A stretch of 51,297 nt of DNA from Actinoplanes aureus (lineage in GTDB: Bacteria; Actinomycetota; Actinomycetes; Mycobacteriales; Micromonosporaceae). The notes under the pieces are model-generated. The model was given only the letters and a program-made list of their open reading frames with translations, was not told the DNA's origin and did no database searches. Shown in pieces: positions 30,633 to 38,662 of the stretch (positions are counted from its first letter, which is position 1; each line of letters begins with the position of its first letter). The stretch is taken from assembly GCF_015704865.1 (NCBI RefSeq), contig NZ_JADQTO010000046.1:1-51297 (forward strand). Direction: 5' to 3'. Position numbers and translations under genes: made by a program.

Positions 30633-31586
30633 TCAGAATGTGGCGATCGGGTTGACCGGACTGCCGGACGTGCCGGCGAAGCGGACCGGCGCGACCGCGA
30701 GGTGGAAGTCCCACTGGCCGAGCTCGGCAGCCGTTGTCGCGCAGGCCTCCAGATCGCAGTTGTCGAGCAGCCACAGGCCCATCGCGACGAGGCTCACGGC
30801 GTGCACCGGCATCAGCACGTCGTCGTACCCCGACGGTTGAACGTCCTGGGGTGTGTCCGCGCCGATCAGCGCGACGCCGCGTTCATGCAGCCACGGCAGG
30901 CAGGACGCGTGCCAGCCGGCCTGCGCGACACCGCCGGCCGCACCGGCCTCGTGCCGGACGCGGCCGTAGCCGGTCCGCAGGAGCACCGCGTCGCCGGATC
31001 GCACCCGTACGCCCTGTCGACGCTCGGCTTCCTCGAGATCGTCGGGGAACACACCCTGCCCCGGCTCCAGCCACGGCACGTCGCGGGCCCTCGCGACGTC
31101 CAGCAGGACACCCCGCGTGATGATCCCGTTCGCCGCCGCCGTGACCGCCGCCCACGCCGATCCCGTCGCGGCGCCGACCAACGAGTGCGACCGCCCGTTG
31201 TACATCTTGCCGTCCCAGAAGAGGTGGCACGGTGAATCGACGTGGGTGATGGTGTTGCCGTGGAACATGATGCCGAGCCGTTCGTTCGAAAAGCCCCAGC
31301 GCCGGTCGGCGTGAAAACGCGCCGGCATGTTCTCGGCACCCGGCATCTCGGCGGCGTACGGGCACGTCGTCGTCGACCGCTCCATGTCGTCCGGTACGGC
31401 GACGTCCCATGCGCAGGACACGCTCCTGCCGTGGCGCACGGCCCGCGCCGCGGCCAGCCGGACGTCGTCGGTGATGTGGTTCAGGGTTCCGAGCTCGTCG
31501 TCGTCGCCCCACCGTCCCCAGTTCGACAGCGTGTCGAAATACCCGAGCACGTCGTCCTGGGTGGGCATCGGTCGCCCTGCCGTCAT
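30633..31586 (-). CDS. Cyclase-family (kynurenine formamidase-like) metal hydrolase
   Basis: A 317-aa protein of the cyclase/KynB superfamily. The metal-binding signature is visible as HGNTITHVDSPCHLFWDG (family form HxGTHxDxPxH), and the downstream GADTPQDVQPSG and HAVSLVAMGLWLLDNCDLEA segments are conserved in plant and bacterial cyclases. Members hydrolyse amides or lactones of aromatic compounds. The start is set at ATG 31586; GTG 31610 and ATG 31568 are alternatives, with a GGAGGA 12 nt before 31586. It is downstream of the quinone-reductase-like gene on the same strand, 69 nt away, possibly one transcript. Confidence 0.85.
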   Translation of the reverse strand: MTAGRPMPTQDDVLGYFDTLSNWGRWGDDDELGTLNHITDDVRLAAARAVRHGRSVSCAWDVAVPDDMERSTTTCPYAAEMPGAENMPARFHADRRWGFSNERLGIMFHGNTITHVDSPCHLFWDGKMYNGRSHSLVGAATGSAWAAVTAAANGIITRGVLLDVARARDVPWLEPGQGVFPDDLEEAERRQGVRVRSGDAVLLRTGYGRVRHEAGAAGGVAQAGWHASCLPWLHERGVALIGADTPQDVQPSGYDDVLMPVHAVSLVAMGLWLLDNCDLEACATTAAELGQWDFHLAVAPVRFAGTSGSPVNPIATF

Positions 31587-31655
31587 CCCAGCATCGACTC
31601 CTCCGGTCACGCTGTTCGAGAACTCCGCGGGTAGGTTATCCCGCCGCCGGATCGA

Positions 31656-32570
31656 TCAGGGCGTGAGCACGATCTTGCCGCGCAGGCCGCCGCGGTCGAG
31701 CCGCCGGTGCGCCTCCGCCGCCTCCGCCAGCGGGAGGGTGGCCGCCACCCGGGTGCGCAGCGTCCCGTTCGCCACAGCCTTCAGCAGGTCGCCCAGTGCC
31801 TGCCGGTTCGTCTGCACCAGTACGACCTCCTGACGCACCCTCTTGGCCGGGTCGAGCGGGGGTGTGGGTCGCGTGGTCACCACCGTGCCGCCGGCGGCGA
31901 CCGCCGGTCCGGCCGGATCACCCACCGGCACCGCGTCCAGCACCACCGGGACCGGTCCGTAGCCCGCGAGGTCCGCCGATCGCGGGATCACCGTCCGTAC
32001 GCCGAGCCCGCGCACCCAGGCCTCGTCCTCGTGCGTGGCCTGCGCGAGCACGGTGTGCCCGGCCTGCGCGGCGAGCTGGGCCGCGAAACCGCCGACGCCG
32101 CCGCTCCCACCGGTCACCAGGATCTCGGTGGGACCGGGCAGATCGACGATCTCCAGCATCCGGTGCGCGGTGAGCCCGTTCAGCGGCACGGTCGCGGCGA
32201 CCACGGGATCCAGGCCGGGAGGCACCGGGGCCAGCCAGTCGGTGCCGGCGGCCACCAGCTCGGCGTACCCGCCTGGCGTCCCGCGGGTGAGGAACCACGG
32301 GATCATCCCGGCCACCAGGTCCCCGACGCTCAGATCGGTGACGTCGTCACCGGCCGCCACCACCTCGCCGGCGATGTCCCAGCCCGGCGTGAACGGCGGC
32401 GGTACCGGCCCGCCGGGGAGCCGGCCCACCCGCGCGGCGACGTCGGCCGGGTTCACGCACGCGGCGCGCACCCGGACGAGGACCTGGCCGGGTGCCGGCA
32501 CCGGGTCGGGTTGCTCGACGACTCGCAGGACTTCCGGCCCACCGGCCGCGGTGACCGCTATCGAGCGCAT
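31656..32570 (-). CDS. NADPH:quinone reductase-like MDR oxidoreductase
   Basis: A 304-aa zinc-free medium-chain dehydrogenase/reductase. The N-terminal GroES-like domain has VNPADVAARVGRLPG and PGWDIAGEVVAAGDDV. The Rossmann fold carries ILVTGGSGGVGGFAAQLA (about 151-168), the NADPH-binding AxxGxxG-type loop. The catalytic-zinc Cys/His set is absent, as in QOR enzymes. ATG 32570 follows GGAGG at good spacing. It is divergent from the Ntn-amidase lipoprotein gene; the 108 bp between them shows no clear operator. The substrate is probably a quinone or enone. Confidence 0.88.
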   Translation of the reverse strand: MRSIAVTAAGGPEVLRVVEQPDPVPAPGQVLVRVRAACVNPADVAARVGRLPGGPVPPPFTPGWDIAGEVVAAGDDVTDLSVGDLVAGMIPWFLTRGTPGGYAELVAAGTDWLAPVPPGLDPVVAATVPLNGLTAHRMLEIVDLPGPTEILVTGGSGGVGGFAAQLAAQAGHTVLAQATHEDEAWVRGLGVRTVIPRSADLAGYGPVPVVLDAVPVGDPAGPAVAAGGTVVTTRPTPPLDPAKRVRQEVVLVQTNRQALGDLLKAVANGTLRTRVAATLPLAEAAEAHRRLDRGGLRGKIVLTP

Positions 32571-32678
32571 CGACGCCTCCTCATGCATGTCGGCTGTCCC
32601 TCCACTGTGGCTGGTCTCCCGCCCGGGCGTCGACCCCACGTGTCTTTCGGAGGAGACTGAGCCAGGGAGGTGCCGGCT

Positions 32679-33680
32679 GTGCGTACGAGGATGGCGGCGA
32701 TTCTGCTGGCCGCGCTCATGGTCTCCGGAGCGGCCGCGTGCTCCGACCCGGACCCGGTTCCCGCCTCGCCGCAGAGCGCGTCCGAGGCGGATGCGACCCT
32801 GTCGAGTCTGCGCCGGGTGCCCGGTACGCACATGTACGCGATGACCTACACCGGCGACTACGACGAACTGGCCGGCGTGCCGCTCCCGCCGTCCGCGAAA
32901 CCGTTCGGATGCTCGCTCTTCTACGCCACGGGCGACCCGTCGCGAAGCGTGTACGCCCGCAATTTCGACTGGGACTTCAACCCCGCTCTGATCCTGCACA
33001 CCGACCCGCCCGACGGGTACGCGTCGGTCTCCGTGGTCGACCTGTTCTATCTCGGCGTGCCGAGCGGCGTCGACCCGCTGACCGACGACGCGGCCCGGCG
33101 GAAGCTGCTCGGCGCGCCGCTGCTGCCCTTCGACGGCATGAACGACCAGGGACTCGTCGTCGGGATGGCCGCCGACGAGTCCGGGCGGGCGGAGCATCGG
33201 CCCGGCCGGCCGACCGTCGGCAGCGTACGCATCCTGCGGCTGATGCTCGACCGGTCGGCCACCGTCGACCAGGCGCTCACCCTGCTTGACCGGTTCAACC
33301 TCGACTTCGACGACGGCCCGCCGCTGCACTACCTGATCGCCGACAGGTCCGGAGCCTCGGCGGTCGTGGAGTTCGTCGACGGGAAGCGGGTGGTGACCCG
33401 CGGCGGTACGCGCTGGCACGCCCTCACCAACTTCCGGCTGGCCGGGGCGGACGCCGCCGTCAAGCAGGCGGACCGGCGCTACGCGACCGCGCGGGCGGCA
33501 CTCGACGAGCGGGCCGGCGTGCTGAACCGGCAGCAGGCCTTCGACGTCCTGCGGGCGGTCGCGCAGCCGCACACCCAGTGGTCAATTACCTATCAGCCGC
33601 ACTCCGGAGCCGTGCACGTGGTCGCCCGGCAGGACTGGGCGTCGGTGCACGAGTTCACGCTGCGGATGGACCAGGCCTGA
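32679..33680 (+). CDS. Lipoprotein Ntn-type linear amide C-N hydrolase (PVA/AAT-like)
   Basis: A 333-aa exported protein. Lipobox GAAAC puts the lipidated Cys at residue 21. The putative nucleophile is Cys78 in PFGCSLFY, followed by Arg94 and Asp97 in YARNFDWDF, matching the spacing of Cys, Arg and Asp in choloylglycine hydrolase and penicillin V acylase families. LPFDGMNDQGLVVGMA and LIADRSGASAVVEF are further family motifs. Typical members need autocatalytic removal of the residues before the Cys; here about 57 residues separate lipid anchor and nucleophile, so cleavage would release the enzyme. GTG 32679 follows GGGAGG at 8 nt. It overlaps the convergent methyltransferase gene by 26 bp. 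Confidence 0.8.
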   Translation: MRTRMAAILLAALMVSGAAACSDPDPVPASPQSASEADATLSSLRRVPGTHMYAMTYTGDYDELAGVPLPPSAKPFGCSLFYATGDPSRSVYARNFDWDFNPALILHTDPPDGYASVSVVDLFYLGVPSGVDPLTDDAARRKLLGAPLLPFDGMNDQGLVVGMAADESGRAEHRPGRPTVGSVRILRLMLDRSATVDQALTLLDRFNLDFDDGPPLHYLIADRSGASAVVEFVDGKRVVTRGGTRWHALTNFRLAGADAAVKQADRRYATARAALDERAGVLNRQQAFDVLRAVAQPHTQWSITYQPHSGAVHVVARQDWASVHEFTLRMDQA

Positions 33681-34086
33681 GCGCGACCTCGCGGCCGTCG
33701 ACGAAGAGACGGGCGCCGGGGCGGGTGGCCGCGACCAGCCGGGCCAGCGCCCGCCGGCCGGCTTCCGGGTGGCGGCCGTCGAACGCGCCCACCCGGACGG
33801 CGAACACCAGGTCGTAGGGCTCCTCGCCCGGTTCCAGGGCGAACTCCTCGGCGGTCGCCTGGCGCACGCTCATCCGGCCCGCGGCTATCTCGGCCGCACC
33901 GGCGGCGGTGGCTTGCGCCACCGCGGTGGCGGAACGGTCGACGGCCAGGATGTGGCCGGTGGTCAGGCGGGCGGCGACGGCCCGGGCCGCGGCGCCGGGC
34001 CCGCAGCCGATCTCCAGTACGCGCAGGTGCGGCTCGAGGGGGAGGGCGTCCACGATCGCGGCCAGGCGGGACGAGAGCGCTGCCAT
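33655..34086 (-). CDS. Class I SAM-dependent methyltransferase (short)
   Basis: A 143-aa protein carrying the SAM-binding core. Motif I is VLEIGCGPGAAARAVAARL (about 23-41) and the acidic post-I residue is Asp50 in HILAVDRS. The methyltransferase_25-like pattern continues with AEEFALE and YDLVFAVRVGAFD. It ends soon after the fourth strand, so it is a minimal domain with little substrate-binding extension. ATG 34086. The last 26 bp overlap the convergent amidase gene. It is divergent from the YndJ-like gene, with the TTGAAC palindrome between them. Confidence 0.82.
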   Translation of the reverse strand: MAALSSRLAAIVDALPLEPHLRVLEIGCGPGAAARAVAARLTTGHILAVDRSATAVAQATAAGAAEIAAGRMSVRQATAEEFALEPGEEPYDLVFAVRVGAFDGRHPEAGRRALARLVAATRPGARLFVDGREVALRPGPSAA

Positions 34087-34120
34087 GGCAGGTGAGCTTA
34101 GACCACGTCCGCTACCCTTG

Positions 34121-34134
34121 TTGAACACGTTCAA
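34121..34134. promoter_or_regulatory. Operator-like palindrome TTGAACACGTTCAA
   Basis: TTGAAC and GTTCAA are perfect arms with a 2-bp spacer, 16 nt before the GTG of the YndJ-like gene and 35 nt from the divergent methyltransferase start. TetR-type repressors commonly use sites of this shape, but no TetR gene is in the window. Confidence 0.5.
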
Positions 34135-34149
34135 TAATGGAGGCGCGGC

Positions 34150-34989
34150 GTGTGGGTGCTGGTGAATCTGCTGGTCATGGTCGGCATGCTGGTGGTCGTG
34201 CCGGGCGGGCTGCGATTGCTGGACGACTCGGGGCTGGCTCTCGCCAGGCGCGTCTGGCCGTATGGGGCGGCGGGCGCGGTATGCCTCTGGCTGCCGCGGG
34301 GGCCGGTCGCGACCGGGTTCGCGGTGATCTATGCGGTGGCGGCGGGAGTGCTTTGCGCGTACGCCGCACGGTTTTCGAATCGGGGCTGGCGCGCCCAGAT
34401 CGCATGGGTGACCGCCCTGGTCAGCCCGGGTGTCGCGGCGAGTGCGCTGGTGGCCGAGCGGGCCGGATACGCGTTGTTCGGCTTCGAGCCGGGCGTGCTG
34501 GCGCTCACCGTGGCGCATTTCCACTTCGCCGGTTTCGCCGCGGCCCTGATCGCCGGGCTGCACCGCCAGATCTCGCCCGGCCGGTGGGCCGACGCGGCCG
34601 CGCTGACCGTGCCGGCCGGGACGATGCTGGTGCTGCTCGGATACTTCACCGGCGAGTTCGTCGAACTGGCCGGTGCGCTGGTCCTGACCGCCGGGATGTG
34701 GACGGTCGGGTGGCTGACCTGGACACATGCCCGCTCGGGCCGGTACGACCGGCTGACGGCGGCGCTGCTCGGCACGTCGGCGGTCGTGCTGGCGGCGTCG
34801 ATGGTCCTGGCGGTGAGCTGGGCGCTGGGGGAGGCGACCGGTATCCCGCACCCGTCGCTGGCCTGGATGGCGGCGACGCACGGCGTGGCGAACGCCCTCG
34901 GCTTCGCGGTGTGCGGCATCGCCGGCTGGCGCCGGGTGCGGGACCGTCAGGGCGCCGGCACGGTCCTCTCCGTCAGCGCGACGAGCTGA
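34150..34989 (+). CDS. YndJ-like multi-pass membrane protein
   Basis: A 279-aa integral membrane protein with eight or more hydrophobic segments. The central VAHFHFAGFAAALIAGLHRQI segment, with His in a membrane helix, and the C-terminal ATHGVANALGFAVCGIAGWR are typical of YndJ-family proteins of unknown function. GTG 34150 follows GGAGG at 6 nt. Its 3-prime end overlaps the convergent SRPBCC gene by 43 bp. In related genomes such genes often sit beside SRPBCC/polyketide-cyclase-like genes, as here. Confidence 0.75.
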   Translation: MWVLVNLLVMVGMLVVVPGGLRLLDDSGLALARRVWPYGAAGAVCLWLPRGPVATGFAVIYAVAAGVLCAYAARFSNRGWRAQIAWVTALVSPGVAASALVAERAGYALFGFEPGVLALTVAHFHFAGFAAALIAGLHRQISPGRWADAAALTVPAGTMLVLLGYFTGEFVELAGALVLTAGMWTVGWLTWTHARSGRYDRLTAALLGTSAVVLAASMVLAVSWALGEATGIPHPSLAWMAATHGVANALGFAVCGIAGWRRVRDRQGAGTVLSVSATS

Positions 34990-35378
34990 GCGAGGTCGAT
35001 CTCGAGGGATCGCTGCACGTCGTCGCCCATCTCCCGCGCCCACCGGCGGGCCCGGCGCCCCTGGAGGTAGGCGTGCACCACCAGCCGGCTGCCGGTGCCT
35101 CGCGGGCGTGCCTCGTGGTGCACGGTCAGCCGGGCGCCCCGGAGCAGGGTCATGTCCGCATAGGCCACCCCGGGCTCCAGGGTGGTGACCACGAACGGTG
35201 TCGGCGTGCCACCTTTCGCCTTCGAGACGCCGGTCGCGCCGACCGCGAGGGGTTCGTGAAGACGCAGATATTCCATGCTCGCGCTCCACTCGTGGTGGGT
35301 GGCGAGGTCACTCCAGCGGGCGTAGAAGAACGCCGGGGCGACACGTGACTCGGCGGAAACTCGGGCGACCTCGATCAT
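34947..35378 (-). CDS. SRPBCC-family protein
   Basis: A 143-aa START/Bet v1-like helix-grip protein. The N-terminus VARVSAESRVAPAFFYARWSDLATHHEWS is the usual SRPBCC opening, and the C-terminal helix (RRWAREMGDDVQRSLEIDLAQLVAL) closes the ligand cavity. These proteins bind small hydrophobic ligands; no catalytic residues can be assigned. It overlaps the 3-prime end of the YndJ-like gene by 43 bp on the opposite strand. The 41 bp upstream contain a weak GCACCG/CGGTGC inverted repeat (35391-35412) that may end the preceding AHSA1 transcript. Confidence 0.8.
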   Translation of the reverse strand: MIEVARVSAESRVAPAFFYARWSDLATHHEWSASMEYLRLHEPLAVGATGVSKAKGGTPTPFVVTTLEPGVAYADMTLLRGARLTVHHEARPRGTGSRLVVHAYLQGRRARRWAREMGDDVQRSLEIDLAQLVALTERTVPAP

Positions 35379-35419
35379 GCCGGGAACTTAGCACCGGCCA
35401 CCTGATCGGTGCCGGACGG

Positions 35420-36061
35420 TCAGGACCCGGGTGCGAAGTGCTGCACGCCGAACGCCACGGCGGCGGCCAGCTCCTCGTCGCTGGTGCCCCAGGCGGCCTG
35501 GACGACCGCACCCCAGGCATGGCAGCTCCGGGTGGCGAAGTCCTTCGCCTCGGGAGTGTCCTCCCAGGTGGCGGGGTCCATGGTGGCGCCGCGCAGGTGC
35601 ATGTCCAGGGCGAGCACGGTGAGGTCCCAGCCGCCGCCGATGCCGATCGTGCCGCCGGGGCCGTACGTCTTGACCATCTCGTCGACGATCTCGGCGGGCG
35701 ACGAGTGCTCCAGCTCGAAGACGGTGCGTCCGGCCGTGCCGGGGGAGAGGCGGACCTCGACCTCGGTGGACATGCCCTCGCCGAGCACCCAGGTCACCTT
35801 GAGCAGGCGGGGGCGCTCGCAGCGCAGGATCTCGCCGCCGGCGTTGTCCTTGAGCTGGAAGGCGCCGCCGAGGCGGAAGTCGCCCTCGACCGGGCCGAGC
35901 CAGCGGTTGAGGCGGTCCGGGGCGGTGCAGGCGTCCCAGACGTCGTCGACCTCGGCGTCGTACTCGCGCCGCAGCAGCAGGGAGCGTCCCTCGCCCGAGC
36001 TCACCGGCAGACTGCCGAGCTCGCGGTGGGTGGCGTTGATCTGGCTGACGATGTCGAACAT
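35420..36061 (-). CDS. SRPBCC/AHSA1-like protein
   Basis: A 213-aa protein of the Activator-of-Hsp90-like SRPBCC group. The core is LLLRREYDAEVDDVWDACTAPDRLNRWLGPVEGDFRLGGAFQL, matching the usual N-terminal motif with the conserved R.W. pair. ATG 36061 overlaps the ArsR stop (TGATG). The ArsR-AHSA1 pairing in one operon is a common bacterial arrangement in which the ArsR repressor controls the SRPBCC gene. Confidence 0.88.
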   Translation of the reverse strand: MFDIVSQINATHRELGSLPVSSGEGRSLLLRREYDAEVDDVWDACTAPDRLNRWLGPVEGDFRLGGAFQLKDNAGGEILRCERPRLLKVTWVLGEGMSTEVEVRLSPGTAGRTVFELEHSSPAEIVDEMVKTYGPGGTIGIGGGWDLTVLALDMHLRGATMDPATWEDTPEAKDFATRSCHAWGAVVQAAWGTSDEELAAAVAFGVQHFAPGS

Positions 36062-36417
36062 CAACTTTCCTTACTGTCGGAAGGGCTGTCGGGCGACGTC
36101 CTGCGGCGGCCGCGGGCCAGCTCGGTGGCGAGGGCGTCCAGTCGCTGGGTCCAGAACGGGCGGAACCGTTCCAGCCAGCTGTGCGCCGCGAGCAACGGGT
36201 CCGCCTGAACGGCGTAGAGCCGCCGGGTGCCCTCGGCCCGGACCGTGGCGAAACCGGACTCGCGCAGCACCTTCAGATGCTGCGAGACGGCCGGCGGCGA
36301 GATGCCGAACTCGGCCCGGACCACCTCGCTTATCGCGCCGGCGAGCTGCTCGCCGTCGGCGAGCAGCTCCAGGATCCGGCGCCGCACCGGGTCGCCCAGG
36401 ACGTCGAACGCGTGCAT
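36061..36417 (-). CDS. ArsR-family transcriptional regulator
   Basis: A 118-aa winged-helix repressor of the SRPBCC-associated ArsR type. The start reads MHAFDVLGDPVRRRILELLADGEQLAGAI, and the recognition helix lies in ISPPAVSQHLKVLRESGFATVRAEGTRRLYAV (about 39-70). There are no Cys pairs for metalloid sensing, so it is not an arsenic sensor. ATG 36417. It is first in a two-gene operon with the AHSA1-like gene and has a compound palindrome upstream. Confidence 0.9.
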   Translation of the reverse strand: MHAFDVLGDPVRRRILELLADGEQLAGAISEVVRAEFGISPPAVSQHLKVLRESGFATVRAEGTRRLYAVQADPLLAAHSWLERFRPFWTQRLDALATELARGRRRTSPDSPSDSKES

Positions 36418-36428
36418 GGGGCGACTAT

Positions 36429-36460
36429 TTCAGTCCCGCCTTAATTAAGTCAAGCCTGAA
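36429..36460. promoter_or_regulatory. Compound palindrome TTCAG-N7-TTAATTAA-N7-CTGAA upstream of the ArsR gene
   Basis: The outer arms and the central TTAATTAA share one centre of symmetry (between 36444 and 36445). The AT-rich core stands out in this GC-rich DNA. The site is 12 nt from the ArsR start and lies between it and the end of the downstream-facing MDR gene, so it is a good autoregulatory operator candidate. Confidence 0.6.
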
Positions 36461-36471
36461 TTAGCCGGCCG

Positions 36472-37434
36472 TCAGACGATCAGGACGATGCGGCCGCTCG
36501 CGGCGCCGCTGGCCTGGCGTGTCCAGGCGTCGGTGACCTGCTCCAGCGGGACCACCTCGTGGGTCACGGCGAGCCGCCCGGCGGCCGCGTGGTCCGCGAC
36601 CACGGTCAGCGACTCCGCACGCTCGGCGACCGTCAGCGCGTTGTTCGTGTAACCCAGGATGCGCAGCGATCCGGACCGCAGCGACGCCGAGTCGAACGGT
36701 GCCGTCGGCGCCGCCGAACTGCCCAGGTTGACCAGCCGCCCGCCCGGCCGCAGCACCCGTAGCGCGGCCGCGGCCGGCACCCCGAAGACCGGGTCCAGCA
36801 CCAGGTCCAACGGTCCGTCGGCGGCGGCGCGCAGCCGGGCGGCCACGGCGGGCACGTCATCGTCCGCCCCGAGCGGCACCACCGCCTCCGCGCCGAGTTC
36901 CAGGGCCCGGTCGCGGGCGGCGGCGGACCGGGACACCGCGATCACCCGGCGCGCGCCGGCCAGGCGGGCCAGCTGGATCGCGCTCTGGCCGACCACACCG
37001 CCGGCACCCAGGACCAGGACCTGCTCACCTTCGGCGAGGGCGCCGGTACGGGTCAGCGCCGAGTGGGCCGCCACCGCCGACAAACCCAGCGCGGCGATCG
37101 CGGGCAGCGGCACATCGTCGCGCAGCGGCACCACGTCGACCTCCGGTACGGCCACGGCCGCCGCCATGCTGCCGTCGCCCGGGCGCATCCCGGCGGACGT
37201 GGCGAACCAGACCGGCGTGCCGTCCGGCCGGTAGCCCACACCCTGGACCCCGGGCACGTACGGGAGCGCGGGGGTGCCGAAGTAGCTCGTACCGGAGGCG
37301 CAGAGCAGGTCCAGCGGTGTGATCGGCGCGGCGGCCACCGCGATCGGCACCTGGCCCACGCCCGCGATCGGCACCGGACGTGACGTCATCGCCGGCGGAC
37401 GCCCGCAGACTGTCAGGACCGCCGCGCGGATCAT
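36472..37434 (-). CDS. Zinc-free MDR alcohol dehydrogenase/quinone reductase-like protein
   Basis: A 320-aa medium-chain reductase, last gene of the catabolic operon. The cofactor motif is VLVLGAGGVVGQSAIQLARLAGA (about 146-168). The catalytic-zinc ligands are missing, as in QOR-like members. Its ATG overlaps the LigA stop (ATGA). By context it probably reduces a ring-cleavage product or an intermediate of the same pathway; the exact step is unknown. Confidence 0.85.
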   Translation of the reverse strand: MIRAAVLTVCGRPPAMTSRPVPIAGVGQVPIAVAAAPITPLDLLCASGTSYFGTPALPYVPGVQGVGYRPDGTPVWFATSAGMRPGDGSMAAAVAVPEVDVVPLRDDVPLPAIAALGLSAVAAHSALTRTGALAEGEQVLVLGAGGVVGQSAIQLARLAGARRVIAVSRSAAARDRALELGAEAVVPLGADDDVPAVAARLRAAADGPLDLVLDPVFGVPAAAALRVLRPGGRLVNLGSSAAPTAPFDSASLRSGSLRILGYTNNALTVAERAESLTVVADHAAAGRLAVTHEVVPLEQVTDAWTRQASGAASGRIVLIV

Positions 37435-37793
37435 GTGGCGATGTCCGGGTACGGCAGGTCGAAGTGGGCGAGCCGGGCACCGAACGCCTTCTGGTATTCG
37501 AGGGGCTCCCGGTTGTCGCGTTCGAACATGGCGATGAACAACGTCAGTGTGAGGAACGGGTGGGCGCCGAGCGCGAACAGGCGTACATGATCCTGGTTTG
37601 CCAGGGCGGACCGTTCGTCGTCGGTGAAGCGCAACCACGTGCTGGCGTCGCCGGGGTGGCAGTTGAGCACCGCGTTCGCGCGTTCGGCCTCCCACCAGGC
37701 GACGAACTCGGCGGGCGACGAACGGTAGCGCTCCACCAGCGACGGATCCCGGTCCACCGTGTAGAGAAACTTGTCGAGCAGGTACTTGCTCAT
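37431..37793 (-). CDS. LigA-type alpha subunit of a class III extradiol dioxygenase
   Basis: A 120-aa protein matching the small subunit of protocatechuate 4,5-dioxygenase: YLLDKFLYTVDRDPSLVERYRSSPAEFVAWWE and LALGAHPFLTLTLFIAMFE are family features. It forms the lid over the active site of the LigB subunit. ATG overlaps with the LigB stop and with the MDR start (ATGA at both ends) show tight coupling. A specific substrate cannot be inferred. Confidence 0.88.
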   Translation of the reverse strand: MSKYLLDKFLYTVDRDPSLVERYRSSPAEFVAWWEAERANAVLNCHPGDASTWLRFTDDERSALANQDHVRLFALGAHPFLTLTLFIAMFERDNREPLEYQKAFGARLAHFDLPYPDIAT

Positions 37794-38653
37794 GCCGGCG
37801 CTCCGTTCGGGTACCAGGTGAAGTAGGCCTCCATGGTGTGGAACAGGTCGAGGGTGTCCACGTGGTCGGCCTTCGCCCCGGCGCCGGCCACGCCCATCAT
37901 GAGCATGAAGTCCATGAAGCCGTGGGTGGCGTTGCCCGGCGAGTGCAGGCTGTCCAGGGTGACCTCGCGCAGGCACGCGTCCAGGTCGCCGGTGGCGATC
38001 CACTCGACCGCCTTCCGGTCGAAGAGCGGATCCGGGCCGTGCGGGCCGAACTGCCGCGGGCCGCCCAGTTCGAGGGAGAGATGGCCGGTGCCGATGATCG
38101 CGACGCGCAGCTCCGAGGGCCAGTCCTCGACGATCTTGCGGATGGCCGCGCCGAGCTGCACGAAGCGCCACGGCTGCGGCAGCGGCGGGGCGAAGATGTT
38201 GGTGTAGATCGGCACGATCGGCAGGTCCGCCTCCGGCCGCAGCGTGATGATCGGGCAGGTGATGCTGTGGTCGATCCGCAGCTCGTTGCTGAACGCCAGG
38301 TCGAAGCCGGCGTCCAGGCCGGACCGCAGAATGTACGCCGACAGGTCCTCCTGGCCGGTCAGCAGCATCCGCGGCAATCCGAATTCGCGTTCCTCGTTGT
38401 ACCAGTTGGCGTCGTAGAACGGCGCCTTGCCGACCAGGAACTGCGGCATGTTGTCCAGCCACAGCTGGTGGAAGTGGTCCGAGCCGATCATCACGAGCAC
38501 GTCCGGTTCCGCCCGGGTGAGCGTCTCGCGGAACGTCCGGATCTTGGCGGTCCACTCGTCGGCGAACGGGGGGCGGTCCGCACCGGTGGCGGTGCTGGCC
38601 TTCAGGTAGAACGGGTGGTGTGTGGAGGCGATGACCGCGACGATGCTGGCCAT
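37790..38653 (-). CDS. LigB-type catalytic subunit of a class III extradiol dioxygenase
   Basis: A 287-aa ring-cleavage enzyme subunit. Expected metal and catalytic His residues are present: His12 in ASTHHPF, His60 and His62 in SDHFHQ, and His191 in GTGHLSLEL, which aligns by eye with the catalytic His195 of LigB. Where LigB has its Glu iron ligand, the sequence reads SPGNATHGFMDFM (about 238-250) with no Glu, so metal coordination may differ. ATG 38653 was chosen over 38659 because AGGA lies 7 nt ahead of it. It is coupled to LigA. The substrate is probably a catecholic or heteroaromatic diol. Confidence 0.85.
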   Translation of the reverse strand: MASIVAVIASTHHPFYLKASTATGADRPPFADEWTAKIRTFRETLTRAEPDVLVMIGSDHFHQLWLDNMPQFLVGKAPFYDANWYNEEREFGLPRMLLTGQEDLSAYILRSGLDAGFDLAFSNELRIDHSITCPIITLRPEADLPIVPIYTNIFAPPLPQPWRFVQLGAAIRKIVEDWPSELRVAIIGTGHLSLELGGPRQFGPHGPDPLFDRKAVEWIATGDLDACLREVTLDSLHSPGNATHGFMDFMLMMGVAGAGAKADHVDTLDLFHTMEAYFTWYPNGAPA

Positions 38654-38662
38654 AGTCATTCC

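Noticed and set aside
36061..36417. Arsenic or metal sensor ArsR
   Set aside because: No Cys-based metal-binding motif, and the gene is coupled to an SRPBCC/AHSA1 gene, the typical non-metal subgroup.
37431..38653. Naming the LigA/LigB pair protocatechuate 4,5-dioxygenase
   Set aside because: The family fits, but the Glu ligand is not visible and the downstream protocatechuate 4,5-cleavage genes are absent, so a specific substrate name would be unsupported.
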